A stretch of 64,000 bases of DNA from Acidobacteriota bacterium. GTDB taxonomy: Bacteria; Acidobacteriota; Terriglobia; Terriglobales; Acidobacteriaceae. Made by a program: the position numbers and the translations under genes. Location: contig JAFDVW010000002.1 of assembly GCA_018268755.1 (NCBI GenBank), forward strand, positions 26,439 through 90,438. The letters run 5' to 3'. The notes under the pieces were generated by a model. The model was given only the letters and a program-made list of their open reading frames with translations, searched no databases and was not told the origin of the DNA. This document shows positions 37,544 to 46,661 of the stretch, piece by piece. Position 1 is the first letter of the stretch; each line of letters begins with the position of its first letter.

Positions 37544-37978
37544 ATGCGCAGAAATTGCACCGTTCTATGGCTGTCGGCTGTGTTGTTGGCCCTGGCCAGC
37601 AGCTTGGCTTTGGCCCAGGGACAAGGACACGGCAAAGGGCACGGCAAACACGGTCATGATGGAGACGACTACGACCATTACGTCTACTATGATCACGATC
37701 GCGCTGGCATGAACCACTGGTATCACGATCATTATGATCGCTTACCACCGGGACTAGCCAAGAAGGACCGCCTGCCGCCTGGTCTCGAGAAGCAGCTCCG
37801 TGTGCGTGGCACGCTCCCACCCGGCCTGCAAAAGAAGCTGATGCCGTGCCCTCCGGAGCTGGTGCGGCGCCTTCCGCCACCCCCGCCCGACTGCGCCAAC
37901 TTTGTGATCGGAGGCCAGGTCGTCCTGGTCAACCGCAAGACCTATATGGTCCTGGATATCTTCCGTTTTGCGATGTAA
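37544..37978 (+). CDS. Secreted His-rich protein with LPPGL repeats
   Basis: The 144-residue product has a signal peptide (about 1-25, ending LALAQG) and a His/Gly/Asp-rich stretch (GQGHGKGHGKHGHDGDDYDH). It then has three copies of an LPPGL motif (LPPGLAKK, LPPGLEKQ, LPPGLQKK). The end resembles the RcnB-type fold (FVIGGQVVLVNRKTYMVLDI). RcnB-like periplasmic proteins bind nickel or cobalt, which fits the His-rich part, but the assignment is by resemblance only. GAGGGGG precedes the ATG at 37544. Confidence 0.78.
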   Translation: MRRNCTVLWLSAVLLALASSLALAQGQGHGKGHGKHGHDGDDYDHYVYYDHDRAGMNHWYHDHYDRLPPGLAKKDRLPPGLEKQLRVRGTLPPGLQKKLMPCPPELVRRLPPPPPDCANFVIGGQVVLVNRKTYMVLDIFRFAM

Positions 37979-38029
37979 AGGGACCCGGCCCGCTTTGGTT
38001 TCTGCTACTGGCGACTGAGGCGGGCTTTC

Positions 38030-38590
38030 CTATTCCGTGTTTGCGCCCATGGGCTGGTATTTGTACTTCTTCCCATCCCAGAACACGGCCGAGGACATGG
38101 ACTCGCCGACTCCCGCCTCATCTACGTAAATCGACACCAGCACCTTCTTCTTCACCAGCATCCGCTTCACACTGACTTTCTTGTAGGGCAGGTTCACAAT
38201 CAGGAATTTGGCCTTGGGCTTTTCTGCTCGCCAGGCTTCCGCTCCCGCGCCGTGAATGATAAGCAGGCTCAAGCTGCGGTTCTGCGGGTCATCCGTGCCA
38301 TATTGTGTCGTGATCTTGGGATTGCCGTAGCCAAAGAAGGTGTAGTACGGGTCAATGACCCGGTAGTTGAACTCTCCCTGGTCGCTCATGGGATTGGTGC
38401 AGCGCGCCGGGATCACCACGTCCTCAACGCCGTCGCCGTTGAGGTCCGCTGTGGTGGCGGGGACCTCTGCATTCACCGAGCAGGAAGAACCGAATTGCTT
38501 TTTGACAAATTCATCGGTGACCGGAGTTTCCGCCGCGCGCAGAATTTGTCCACACAGCAACACCGCTACCAGCAAACCATAACAGCGCAT
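38030..38590 (-). CDS. Secreted hypothetical protein with FG-GAP-like motif
   Basis: The 186-residue product has a signal peptide (about 1-19, ending ILRAAE). Its body contains ADLNGDGVEDVVI, a calcium-binding-like FG-GAP/EF-hand loop, and later KKVSVKRMLVKKKVLVSIYVDEAG and an aromatic C terminus. I associate such proteins with acidobacterial periplasmic hypotheticals, but no function is known. The gene is upstream of a codon-matched neighbourhood and looks real. Confidence 0.7.
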   Translation of the reverse strand: MRCYGLLVAVLLCGQILRAAETPVTDEFVKKQFGSSCSVNAEVPATTADLNGDGVEDVVIPARCTNPMSDQGEFNYRVIDPYYTFFGYGNPKITTQYGTDDPQNRSLSLLIIHGAGAEAWRAEKPKAKFLIVNLPYKKVSVKRMLVKKKVLVSIYVDEAGVGESMSSAVFWDGKKYKYQPMGANTE

Positions 38591-38645
38591 TCCCTTACTC
38601 TAGCTCGACTCGTCCCGCCAGCCTAGTACGCAAAAGGTGCCCCGC

Positions 38646-39422
38646 TCATCCCCGGGCCATGCGCACAAACATCACAATCGCGATGCTGAAGCCCACCACG
38701 ATGACAAATCGCCGCACCATGGTTCGGCCGATCCGCCGCGCCACTCCGGCCGCCCCATACCCGCCGGCCAATGCGCCCACCGCCATCACCAGCACATACG
38801 GCCAATACACCAGCTTGGCCACTATGAATAAAATGGAGGCCACGCCGTTGATGCACAGGGAAATCAGGCTGGTCACCGCATTCATCTCCAGGATGTCGGT
38901 CATTCCCAGGATCGCCAGAATCGAGAGCAGCATGATGGTGGCGCCCGCCCCGAAGTAACCGCCATAAATCCCCACCAGCAGGAGAAGTAGAAATCCGATG
39001 ACCAGCCAGCCCCGGCTGCGATGGGCATGCACCAAGCGAAGCCGGCGTTGAATCGGCGCCTGCACCGTAAACAGCACCACCGCAAACAGGATAAGAAACG
39101 GCACCAGATGCTCGAAAAGTTTGCCCGGCGTCATGCGCAGCAGGATCGCGCCAATCAGCCCGCCGATGGCTCCCGGAATGCATGCCAGTCGCATCCTCGG
39201 CTCGGCCCGCTTCAACTCCCGGCGAAACCCCCAGATGCTACCCACATTCCCCGGCCAGATGGCCACCGTGCTGGTGGCATTCGCAACGATGGGCGGTAGT
39301 CCCAGCCATAAAAGGGTAGGAAATGAAATCAGCGTTCCGCCACCCGCCACCGAATTGATGGCCCCCGCCAGAAATGCCGCGGCAAACGCCGCCCCTAAGT
39401 GAAGCGTATCGATTGAGCCCAT
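38646..39422 (-). CDS. TauE/SafE-family membrane permease
   Basis: The 258-residue product has about eight membrane segments and the family pattern of two related halves: AAFLAGAINSVAGGGTLISFPTLLWLG at the start and GIYGGYFGAGATIMLLSILAILG in the second half. TauE/SafE members move sulfite, sulfoacetate or other organic anions. The substrate here is not identified. It is upstream of the 38030-38590 gene on the same strand, with 55 bases between, so co-transcription is likely. Confidence 0.88.
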   Translation of the reverse strand: MGSIDTLHLGAAFAAAFLAGAINSVAGGGTLISFPTLLWLGLPPIVANATSTVAIWPGNVGSIWGFRRELKRAEPRMRLACIPGAIGGLIGAILLRMTPGKLFEHLVPFLILFAVVLFTVQAPIQRRLRLVHAHRSRGWLVIGFLLLLLVGIYGGYFGAGATIMLLSILAILGMTDILEMNAVTSLISLCINGVASILFIVAKLVYWPYVLVMAVGALAGGYGAAGVARRIGRTMVRRFVIVVGFSIAIVMFVRMARG

Positions 39423-39551
39423 GAAGTTATCGTGGAAAATTTGTGCCGCAGGATGCGAAGTTCCAGAAACTGTGGCACTTACTCACAAAGTACCTGCTAC
39501 TTACAAGTTGCCCTTTCAAATTTTCTAGTTTCGAGTTATGCTTTGCGGCCC

Positions 39552-40154
39552 ATGCGGTTTACCAGAACCAGCCTCTTCACCGTCTTCCTACTGCTCTGTG
39601 CCCTTTCTATGGGCTCGTACGCTCAGCGCGGGGCCCGCACCCTCCCGCGCGGGCTCGATCAACTTACGCAGGAAGCCGACGTGATTCTCCATGGATCGGT
39701 AGTTTCCACGAAAGTCGAGCCCCATCCCCAGCTAAAAAATCTGATGACAGTAGTGGTCTCCATGAAGGTTTCCGAAACCCTCAAAGGGACCCCTCGCAAA
39801 TCCTTTGTGTTTCGTCAGTATATCTGGGATTTACGCGACCAGGCGGATGCGGCCCAATATTATAAGGGCCAGGAACTTTTGCTATGCATGGGCCCCGTGT
39901 CCGATTACGGCCTCAGCAGTCCCGTGGGCCTCGAACAAGGACGCTTCCGCATTCTTCGCAATGCAAAAGGAGAACTTACCGCGGTCAACGGCCGCGGCAA
40001 CGCGGGCCTGTTTGACAAGGTTGCGGAACGGGCCCAGTCGCGGGGAATGAAATTGCCGGCCCGGGTCAACGCTCTCGTGAGTAAGCCGCAAACCGGCCCG
40101 ATCCCTCTCGCCGTGCTCAAAGATGCGATTCGCAGCTTCGGGGGCAACCAATGA
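39552..40154 (+). CDS. Secreted protein of unknown function, first gene of a three-gene operon
   Basis: The 200-residue product has a signal peptide (about 1-25, ending GSYAQ). Its core reads LTQEADVILHGSVVSTKVEPH, VVVSMKVSETLKGTPRKSFVFRQY and YYKGQELLLCMGPVSDYGLSSP, a beta-rich pattern I do not match to a named family. It continues directly into a matrixin-like protease gene by a four-base ATGA overlap. Because the next two products are also exported, this protein probably acts with them outside the inner membrane. Confidence 0.75.
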   Translation: MRFTRTSLFTVFLLLCALSMGSYAQRGARTLPRGLDQLTQEADVILHGSVVSTKVEPHPQLKNLMTVVVSMKVSETLKGTPRKSFVFRQYIWDLRDQADAAQYYKGQELLLCMGPVSDYGLSSPVGLEQGRFRILRNAKGELTAVNGRGNAGLFDKVAERAQSRGMKLPARVNALVSKPQTGPIPLAVLKDAIRSFGGNQ

Positions 40155-41572
40155 GATCGTCTCGCGTCCTCCTCTGCCTTCTGGCAGTTTGCTGCTGGTT
40201 CTCTTCCCGGGCCCAGGCCGGTGGCCCCATTCTGGTTGGTGGGCCGGCCCTGGGAAACCGCCCGGCTTATGGCGTCGACGGCCGCCCCTTCACCTGGGAC
40301 CCTTCCAAAATGCCCATCTCGTACCGGGTGGACCCTGGTCCCATGGCGGTAACTCCGCAAGGCGGGACCGTGGTCGACCATGCTGCGGGATTACGGCGGA
40401 TACAATCCATGTTGGGCGTATGGACCGCCGTGCCCACGGCACAGATTAGTTTTACCAACGCGGGCAATTTACTCCCGGCGGGGACCTACAGCTCGGGCGA
40501 CCTGAAGACCGTCCAGCAATTTAATGATGTCATGGGTTCCTGCCAGTCAGGCAAACAGAATCCTGTCATCTTTGACGCTGACGGAAAAATCGTCTCCGGC
40601 CTCGGGCTCTCTCCCGACGTCATTGGATTCAACAGTAGTTGCGCCGTGGACACCACCACGGGATATATCACCGCTTCCGCGATCGTTCTAAACGGGCAGT
40701 TTCAGGATGGCGTCAGCACCGCTTCGCCGCTCAATTACGAACTCGATGCCGCCCAGTTTGATGAAGCCATCACTCATGAAATCGGCCATTTCCTGGGACT
40801 CGATCACTCTCAGATCAATCTCGACCTTCTGCTGGCAGGCGTTTATCCCTGTGAGGACGATGGCCTGGCCGGCCTGCCCCTGATGTTTCCCATCGCTGCC
40901 TGCCAGGCGCGCGCTGATGCGGGCTTTCCCGTACTTGCGCCCGATGACGCTGCCTGGATTTCTTCTCTCTATCCCAATGCGAGCACCGTGAACTCGTATG
41001 GCACCATCAGCGGCGTGATCTATTTTTCGGATGGCCTCACCCCGGTGCAGGGCGTCAATGTGATCGCGCGACTCGTGGATGATCCCAACACCCAGGAAAA
41101 TGAATCGCGGCGCGTGGCCGTATCAGCGGTCTCCGGCTATCTGTTTACCGGGAATCCCGGCCAGAGCGTCTCCGCCGGCATTCCTCAGGCCCCGGACAAT
41201 ACCAACGGTAGCACCGCCGGCTCCCGCAACCCCCAACTCATCGGTTACTACGAAATGCAGGTTCCGCCCGGCACCTATACGGTCGAAGTGGAGTCGGTGT
41301 ACGACCAATTCACCGCGGGTTCCAGCGTCGGGCCTCTCGACCCTCCCATCTCCATGCCGGGGCCACCGGAGTTCTGGAACCAGAACGAGTCGGCTTTCGA
41401 CTTCCTTTTGCAGCGTGACCCGGTGACCGTGCACGCGGGGGACCACGTGACCGGCGTGGACATCATCCTGAATCAGACCATCCATCGCTTTGACCAATAT
41501 GAAGACAGTGGGGCCCTCTTCGATTCTCCTTTAGCTTTGCCAGAATCCACGGTGAAGGATATGTCAGCATGA
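40151..41572 (+). CDS. Secreted matrixin-type zinc metalloprotease
   Basis: The 473-residue product has a signal peptide (about 1-23, ending RAQAGG) and an extended metzincin motif, THEIGHFLGLDHS, giving His209, Glu210, His213 and His219. That is the HExxHxxGxxH pattern of matrixins. The C-terminal half is a beta-rich carboxypeptidase-regulatory-like segment (YFSDGLTPVQGVNVIARLVDD) with PPGTYTVEVESVY. The ATG overlaps the upstream stop by four bases and its own stop overlaps the next start by four, so all three genes are coupled. No typical Met-turn was confirmed, so the exact clan is tentative. Confidence 0.88.
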   Translation: MRSSRVLLCLLAVCCWFSSRAQAGGPILVGGPALGNRPAYGVDGRPFTWDPSKMPISYRVDPGPMAVTPQGGTVVDHAAGLRRIQSMLGVWTAVPTAQISFTNAGNLLPAGTYSSGDLKTVQQFNDVMGSCQSGKQNPVIFDADGKIVSGLGLSPDVIGFNSSCAVDTTTGYITASAIVLNGQFQDGVSTASPLNYELDAAQFDEAITHEIGHFLGLDHSQINLDLLLAGVYPCEDDGLAGLPLMFPIAACQARADAGFPVLAPDDAAWISSLYPNASTVNSYGTISGVIYFSDGLTPVQGVNVIARLVDDPNTQENESRRVAVSAVSGYLFTGNPGQSVSAGIPQAPDNTNGSTAGSRNPQLIGYYEMQVPPGTYTVEVESVYDQFTAGSSVGPLDPPISMPGPPEFWNQNESAFDFLLQRDPVTVHAGDHVTGVDIILNQTIHRFDQYEDSGALFDSPLALPESTVKDMSA

Positions 41573-42963
41573 ACGCCGGACAGCGGGCCCGCACGCTATC
41601 TTTACTCCTTGTATGCGCAGTCATGACTGCATGTGGAGGAGGATCTTCGCCTTCGGGTGGTGGTTCCACTCCCCCGCCGGCTGCACTGAGTATTACCGCC
41701 CCTTCCATTTTGCCTGGCACCCTGACCAATCAGCCGTACTCCTATACTCTGACCGAGGTCAATGGGAAAGGGGCGCTGCACTGGTCCATCTCACCGCTTT
41801 CCTCCACTTCCCTGTTTGTGGATGGCCTTTCCATTGATCCGTCCACGGGAGTGGTTTCGGGAAACGCCAACTTTTCAGGCACCGGCGGTTTCATCGCCCA
41901 GGTCACGGATTCTGCCGTACCCGCGAGAACTGCCTCCAAGAGTTTCACCATCACCGCCAGCGAACCCCTGCAGGCGCCTTCCGCTCAGGACTACACTTTG
42001 TTCCAATATCAAGACCTTGCGGTCCCCCTCTATCCTGTTTTCCAGGGCGGCGTGGAACCGTTTAGCTATGCCTTAAATGGATGTCTCGCCCCTGGCCTGC
42101 GCTTTGACAATAAAACGGGACAAATCTCCGGCAGTGCGACCGCCCTCGGCAACTATTTCTGCACCTTGACCGTTCAGGATTCTTATTCGCCGCCCGAAGT
42201 GGTTACCAGCCCCCTCACTATCAAGGTAGTCCCGTCCCCTTTGAGTGTCGCCAATTCCCTGCCTTCGCAAATTCTGCTCAATCGCCCCTTCAGCGGCAGC
42301 GTTATCGCGACCGGAGGAATCCCTCCTTACCATTTCTCGGTGCAGTCAGGCTCGCCGCCCCCGGGCTTGAGCACCGTGGATCCCCAGGGTGGGCAAATCA
42401 GCGGCACTCCCACCACGCTCGGTTCTTATGCATTGACGGTGAAAGTCACCGATTCCAGCTCGCCCGCCCAGAGCGTCAGCAATCTTTTCCCTCTCTCCGT
42501 GACCGCCCCTTTGGGAAGAAACGACACCATCCCAACCGCTACCCCGGCCGGCAACGGTAGCATTGCGGCAAGCTTGAGCCCTTACATCGACCCGCCGGAT
42601 TCTGCGCCAACCCCCAATGACACGGATTACTTCAAACTCGTGTCCATCTCCGGCGTGACCGTTCATCTCGAAACCTTTGCGCAAAGGTCCTATTCCAACG
42701 ATTTCATCGACACCGTCATCGAAGTCGTCGATGCCAGCGGTACGCGATACACCACGTGCAGGCAACCTGGAGGCAGTACCTTTTCCTCTGTCTGTGTGAA
42801 CGACGATGTCGATGGCTCGACCGTGGATTCGGCGCTCGATTTCCAGGTGCCGGGACCGGCCAATTCCCCCACCACGTTTTACGTACATGTCCTGGATTGG
42901 CGCGGCGACGCGCGCCCCGATCTGCTTTACTCTCTGAGTATCTCCGGTCTGGTCAGCCCCTAG
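41569..42963 (+). CDS. Secreted lipoprotein with putative-Ig and PPC-like repeats
   Basis: The 464-residue product has a signal peptide and a lipobox (AVMTACGGGSSPSGGG), so it is probably anchored to a membrane. Three or four repeated putative-Ig-type segments follow (LPGTLTNQPYSYTLTEVNG, LFQYQDLAVPLYPVF and SLPSQILLNRPFSGSVIATGG), with the recurrent GTGGF/GGIPPY turns of acidobacterial cell-surface proteins. The C-terminal PNDTDYFKL and FYVHVLDWRGDARPDL resemble a PPC domain. Coupled to the protease by ATGA, it may be its substrate, anchor or partner. Confidence 0.82.
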   Translation: MNAGQRARTLSLLLVCAVMTACGGGSSPSGGGSTPPPAALSITAPSILPGTLTNQPYSYTLTEVNGKGALHWSISPLSSTSLFVDGLSIDPSTGVVSGNANFSGTGGFIAQVTDSAVPARTASKSFTITASEPLQAPSAQDYTLFQYQDLAVPLYPVFQGGVEPFSYALNGCLAPGLRFDNKTGQISGSATALGNYFCTLTVQDSYSPPEVVTSPLTIKVVPSPLSVANSLPSQILLNRPFSGSVIATGGIPPYHFSVQSGSPPPGLSTVDPQGGQISGTPTTLGSYALTVKVTDSSSPAQSVSNLFPLSVTAPLGRNDTIPTATPAGNGSIAASLSPYIDPPDSAPTPNDTDYFKLVSISGVTVHLETFAQRSYSNDFIDTVIEVVDASGTRYTTCRQPGGSTFSSVCVNDDVDGSTVDSALDFQVPGPANSPTTFYVHVLDWRGDARPDLLYSLSISGLVSP

Positions 42964-43042
42964 ATTCTTACCCTCTCTGCTCGCCGCTCGGGCTACCCGC
43001 AGCCCTAGCGTCAGAGATGCCATCATGCCATTCAAGTCGCAA

Positions 43043-44119
43043 TCAGCGTGCTTGCCCTGTAGGTGTCAAAAATTCTTTGACTTCCCGCAGCAACTGCTCT
43101 CGTCCCCGCTGCGGACGGTCCAGATGAACAAAGTGCGTGGCCCCGGGAATCACCACCGCCTTCACTTTGGGTGCGTGCACCAGATGTTCCACCAGCTTCT
43201 CCCGGTCTTCTGGGCGCGACCAGAAGTCGCGCTCTCCGGCAACGATCAGGGCCGGTACCCGGATCAGCGACGCGTCCCATAGCTGTCGCCCTACCGCCAG
43301 ATAGAAGCTGTCTTCCAGCGCGCCATTGGGAGAACGGAAAGAGGGCGGCGTGCGCAGCCCACTCGTCGTGTCGCTGGCCAACGCCGCTTCGGCGTAGGCC
43401 TTCGCGATGGCTGGGTCCCGCCAGGAATCCTTGTCTTCCACGGGTATGCTGCGGTTCCAGGCGCCAAAAAGCGAACTTTCCGTGTTGAAGCGATAGCCAC
43501 CAATCTTGGGATCGAAGTGGCCTGCGTGCTGTGGGTCTTCCAGGTCCGACCCATGCCCAAAAGAAGGGTGCTTGTCGCTGCCCGCGTAGAGCGTGTTTAA
43601 CAGGATCAGGGCGCTGATTTTTTCCGAGTGCAGGCTGGCATAGTACCCGGCCCAGTGCCCCCCGGTCGCCCAACCCAACAGGGCGACTTTGGCCCCATGC
43701 CTGCGCCCGCGAATCCACTCCACCACAGCGCCGATATCGCGTACCGCTTCATCTGAGCGAACCAGTGGCTGGCTCTTCTCCGGCGGCTCATTCATTTCCG
43801 CGGGCCGGGTAGACTTCCCATAGCCGCGCACATCCATGAGGTAAACGTCGAATCCCAGCCCCGCCAGGTCGGCCGCCAGGGAGCCATTCGCCACCGGCAG
43901 ATCAAATGATCCGATCCCGGGCACGCGCGCCCCGTGCAGGAGAAGCACAGGTTCCCCGACGCTTTCCGTCTTGATCTCGCGCACAAACAGACGGACACCG
44001 GGATCGCTGGCTACCGAGAAATCCTGCCGCACCACCCGTGAGTCGGCCCAGACGCAGGTCGCTAGCAAACCCAGCGCCACTCCATATAAAGGAGAAAACA
44101 GGGATCTCGGCTTACCCAC
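43043..44119 (-). CDS. Alpha/beta-hydrolase-fold protein lacking the nucleophile serine
   Basis: The 358-residue product has an N-terminal signal or anchor segment (SLFSPLYGVALGLLATCVWA) and an alpha/beta-hydrolase fold: VLLLHGARVPG oxyanion strand, VYLMDVRGYGKST, then the nucleophile elbow GWATGG. The expected GxSxG is GWATG, so Ala151 replaces the catalytic serine, and the codon is GCG on the minus strand. The acid (VAGERDFWSRPED) and histidine (GATHFVHLDRP) positions are kept. I start at the GTG at 44119, with GGGAGC upstream, which gives a clean signal peptide; it overlaps the thiL stop by eight bases. Catalysis, if any, must use another mechanism. Confidence 0.8.
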   Translation of the reverse strand: MGKPRSLFSPLYGVALGLLATCVWADSRVVRQDFSVASDPGVRLFVREIKTESVGEPVLLLHGARVPGIGSFDLPVANGSLAADLAGLGFDVYLMDVRGYGKSTRPAEMNEPPEKSQPLVRSDEAVRDIGAVVEWIRGRRHGAKVALLGWATGGHWAGYYASLHSEKISALILLNTLYAGSDKHPSFGHGSDLEDPQHAGHFDPKIGGYRFNTESSLFGAWNRSIPVEDKDSWRDPAIAKAYAEAALASDTTSGLRTPPSFRSPNGALEDSFYLAVGRQLWDASLIRVPALIVAGERDFWSRPEDREKLVEHLVHAPKVKAVVIPGATHFVHLDRPQRGREQLLREVKEFLTPTGQAR

Positions 44120-45077
44120 GGAAATGCTCCCAGCCCTGCGGCTTGAACTCTCGCTTCCTCGCAACCCCCTGCAGGACCATCTTCTTTACCCGCTGCACGA
44201 TCCCGATCTGGGTCACCGGCACGCCAGCAATGCTTGCAGGCACGCGCCGGCCCGACGGCGCGGTGAACAGGAGCTCATAATCCTCTCCGCCGTGCAGGGC
44301 TTCAAGCACGTCCACTTGCCGCCGCCCCACCCAGCCGCGAGGAATCGCCTCCTCCCACAGCTCGGCCCCTACCCCACTCTCCTCGCAGATGTGAGACAAA
44401 TCCGTCGACAGCCCATCGCTGGTGTCGATCATGGCCGTGGCGAGCTCTTTTTCTCGTAGCCAGCGCCCTACTCGCAATCTGGGCTGAGGAAAAAAGTGCC
44501 GGGGAAAATCCTCCGGCCGCAGTTTCCGTTTGGGCGCGTTCATCATGCGGCGCAGCGTCGCCGCCGACCCGCCTAGCTCCCCGCTGACAAAGATTCCGTC
44601 CCCCGGCCGCGCTCCCGAGCGCAAGATTGCCTTCCCCTGCGGGACGGAGCCCACCACCAGAATGTCCGCCAGAATCCCATTCGGCGATTGCGCCGTGTCG
44701 CCTCCCGCCAGTGGCGTATGAAATTTCCCCGCCAGCGCCAGCAGCCCCTGCATGAATCGATCCACCCAAGGCTGCGGCAACTTGCCGGGCAGCGCGAGGG
44801 AGAGAAAAGCCGCTCTCGGCTCTCCCCCCATGGCGGCAATATCGCTCAGTCCCCGCGCCAGGCAGCGGTGCCCGACCGCTTCCGGAGGGTGCCATTCCCG
44901 GCGAAAGTGCACTCCCTCCAGGCTGAAGTCGGTGGTCACCAGCAGTTCCGCGCCCCGCGGCGCTCGCAAAACGGCGCAGTCGTCGCCGATCCCGGTCATG
45001 ACCCCCGGACCGCGCCGGACCATCCCGCGGATGCCGGCAATCAAGTTTTTTTCGCTGTCGGGCAAGGCGGGTTCCAT
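44112..45077 (-). CDS. thiL: Thiamine-monophosphate kinase
   Basis: ThiL phosphorylates thiamine monophosphate to thiamine diphosphate. The 321-residue protein shows the family signatures GIGDDCAVLRAPRGAELLVTTD, LARGLSDIAAMGGEPRAAF, AGGDTAQSPNG and ATAMIDTSDGLSTDLSHICE, all nucleotide- or metal-binding. I chose the ATG at 45077 with GGGGT upstream; a longer frame reaching 45440 adds 121 residues with no ThiL match. The hydrolase gene follows with a short overlap. Confidence 0.92.
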   Translation of the reverse strand: MEPALPDSEKNLIAGIRGMVRRGPGVMTGIGDDCAVLRAPRGAELLVTTDFSLEGVHFRREWHPPEAVGHRCLARGLSDIAAMGGEPRAAFLSLALPGKLPQPWVDRFMQGLLALAGKFHTPLAGGDTAQSPNGILADILVVGSVPQGKAILRSGARPGDGIFVSGELGGSAATLRRMMNAPKRKLRPEDFPRHFFPQPRLRVGRWLREKELATAMIDTSDGLSTDLSHICEESGVGAELWEEAIPRGWVGRRQVDVLEALHGGEDYELLFTAPSGRRVPASIAGVPVTQIGIVQRVKKMVLQGVARKREFKPQGWEHFRG

Positions 45078-45283
45078 CTTACCCCAGGGCCGGTTGCGAC
45101 TTAAATTCCCCCCGCCCCCCATTTCCTCCGCGTTTTGCGCTCCCACAAAACCCGCGCCCCATGCGGCGTTTCCCGCCACTCGACCGGCCACCCCCCGCAT
45201 GCAGCTAAAATGCCAAGTAACCTGATCCGAAGTACTATGGGTTGCTCTCTGCCCTTCGTAATGCCGCCTCCTCCTTCCTGCCG

Positions 45284-45540
45284 TTGACACGGGGGAACCT
45301 CGTTTGTTACCGTGAGCAAGCTGAATTAAATACCCTTTGGCCGAACTAAGTGCTGCATTCCGTTGGAATTGCGGCGAATTCAACAGGTTCGGCACAGACC
45401 TGGTTCCGGTAGGCGCGGCACAATTAGGACTCATCCCCAAATGGGATGTGCCTCGACTTCAGGTCGGATATTTTGGACCCTCGTAACCGCGAGCCGTTCC
45501 GAAAGTAAGCCCGATCCTTTTAATTGGCGGAAGAACAGCA
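45284..45540 (+). promoter_or_regulatory. Hairpin-rich leader of the M23 gene; no ORF
   Basis: This lies in the 463-base gap without a gene (45078-45540). A TTGACA (45284-45289) is followed by several inverted repeats: CCGAAC/GTTCGG (45341-45346 and 45387-45392) enclosing GAATT/AATTC (45366-45370 and 45377-45381), CATCCC/GGGATG (45432-45437 and 45443-45448) and a small CTCG/CGAG pair near 45480-45493. A structured 5' leader for the peptidase is possible; I recognise no riboswitch class. No convincing -10 box was found. Confidence 0.35.
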
Positions 45541-46452
45541 TTGCGCAAACGCTTCTACATCCTTTTCGTTGCTCGGGGAGAAGACGGGCAACTTCGTAAG
45601 ATCCCGATTCCCTTGCACTATCTCTACGTGCTGGTCGCGGGCATTGCCATTGGCGCGCTCAGCTTGACCGGAATCGCCGGCTCTTATGCCCGCATGCTGT
45701 GGAAGGTTTCCACCTTCAACCAGCTACGGACCGAAAAGGAACAGCTCAAAACCCAATATTCCCGCCTGGAACAGGTGGCCAAGGAACGCGATATCCAGGT
45801 CGCTTCCCTGGGTTCGTTGGCCAGCGAAGTATCTTCTCTTTACGGCTTGAAATCGGACCCCATCATCGCCGCCGCTTCTTCCGAAGATTTGCGCGATGAG
45901 CAGGTGACCTCGTCCATCGATCAGTTCTATGCCCTGCGCACTTCGGCCTTGACCGGCGCTGCCACCACGGGGATTTCGCTCGGCATGGTACGCAACGTCA
46001 CCACCGCCGACTGGGTCCGGGCTAATTCCGCTCCCAATTTGTGGCCGGTGGAAGGCCCGATTACCGGCTCCTTCGGTGAGCGCATTGATCCCTTTAACGG
46101 AGAAGGCGCCTTTCACAGCGGGGTCGATATTTCTTCCAACTATGGCCAGCCGGTCATCGCTCCCGCCGATGGCATCGTTGAATTTGCCGACTTTATGGGC
46201 GGATATGGCCGGGCCATCGTGATCAACCACGGTCACGGCATCACCACCCGCTACGGCCACTTGGCCAACTTTGCGGTCGCTTCCGGGCAGCGCATCCAGC
46301 GTGGCGACACCATCGGCTACGTGGGCCTGAGCGGACGCTCCACCGGCCCCCATCTCCACTACGAAGTGCGCATCAACGAAACCCCGGTCAACCCTCACAA
46401 ATATCTGCGCATGACCTTCGCCCACAGCGGCGGCTTCTCCGCGGGAAGCTAG
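45541..46452 (+). CDS. M23-family peptidoglycan endopeptidase
   Basis: The 303-residue product has a membrane anchor (about 22-45, YLYVLVAGIAIGALSLTGIAG), a coiled-coil linker rich in Glu, Gln and Leu, and a C-terminal LytM/M23 domain. The zinc motifs are visible as GAFHSGVDI (HxxxD) and GPHLHYEVRIN (HxH), with GHGITTRYGHL between. M23 proteins cut peptide cross-links of peptidoglycan or activate amidases. The start is a TTG at 45541; no in-frame ATG upstream is better. A long structured leader precedes it. Confidence 0.9.
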   Translation: MRKRFYILFVARGEDGQLRKIPIPLHYLYVLVAGIAIGALSLTGIAGSYARMLWKVSTFNQLRTEKEQLKTQYSRLEQVAKERDIQVASLGSLASEVSSLYGLKSDPIIAAASSEDLRDEQVTSSIDQFYALRTSALTGAATTGISLGMVRNVTTADWVRANSAPNLWPVEGPITGSFGERIDPFNGEGAFHSGVDISSNYGQPVIAPADGIVEFADFMGGYGRAIVINHGHGITTRYGHLANFAVASGQRIQRGDTIGYVGLSGRSTGPHLHYEVRINETPVNPHKYLRMTFAHSGGFSAGS

Positions 46453-46661
46453 AAAACAGCCCTTCGCCTTTAGTCATTAGCCCTTAGCTTTTTCGGGAAG
46501 ATTTCTACCCCTGGTGAATTGCCCAAAATTCTCCCCTCCGCGCTTTCTGCGACAAGACAAAGAGATCGGCTTTGAAACGGAGACAATACGAGAGGGGATA
46601 TTCCTGCTGAAAGCCTGGCATGAACATGCCTATGGCTACTGGCTAACGGCGAAGCACTGCC

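Noticed and set aside
45101..45319. Small minus-strand ORF upstream of thiL
   Set aside because: Its composition is not protein-like and it has no ribosome site.
44112..45440. Long N-terminal extension of ThiL
   Set aside because: The added 121 residues contain no family match, and a better ATG with a ribosome site lies at 45077.
45078..45540. TPP riboswitch for thiL
   Set aside because: No CUGAGA or other TPP-core elements were found upstream of the thiL start.
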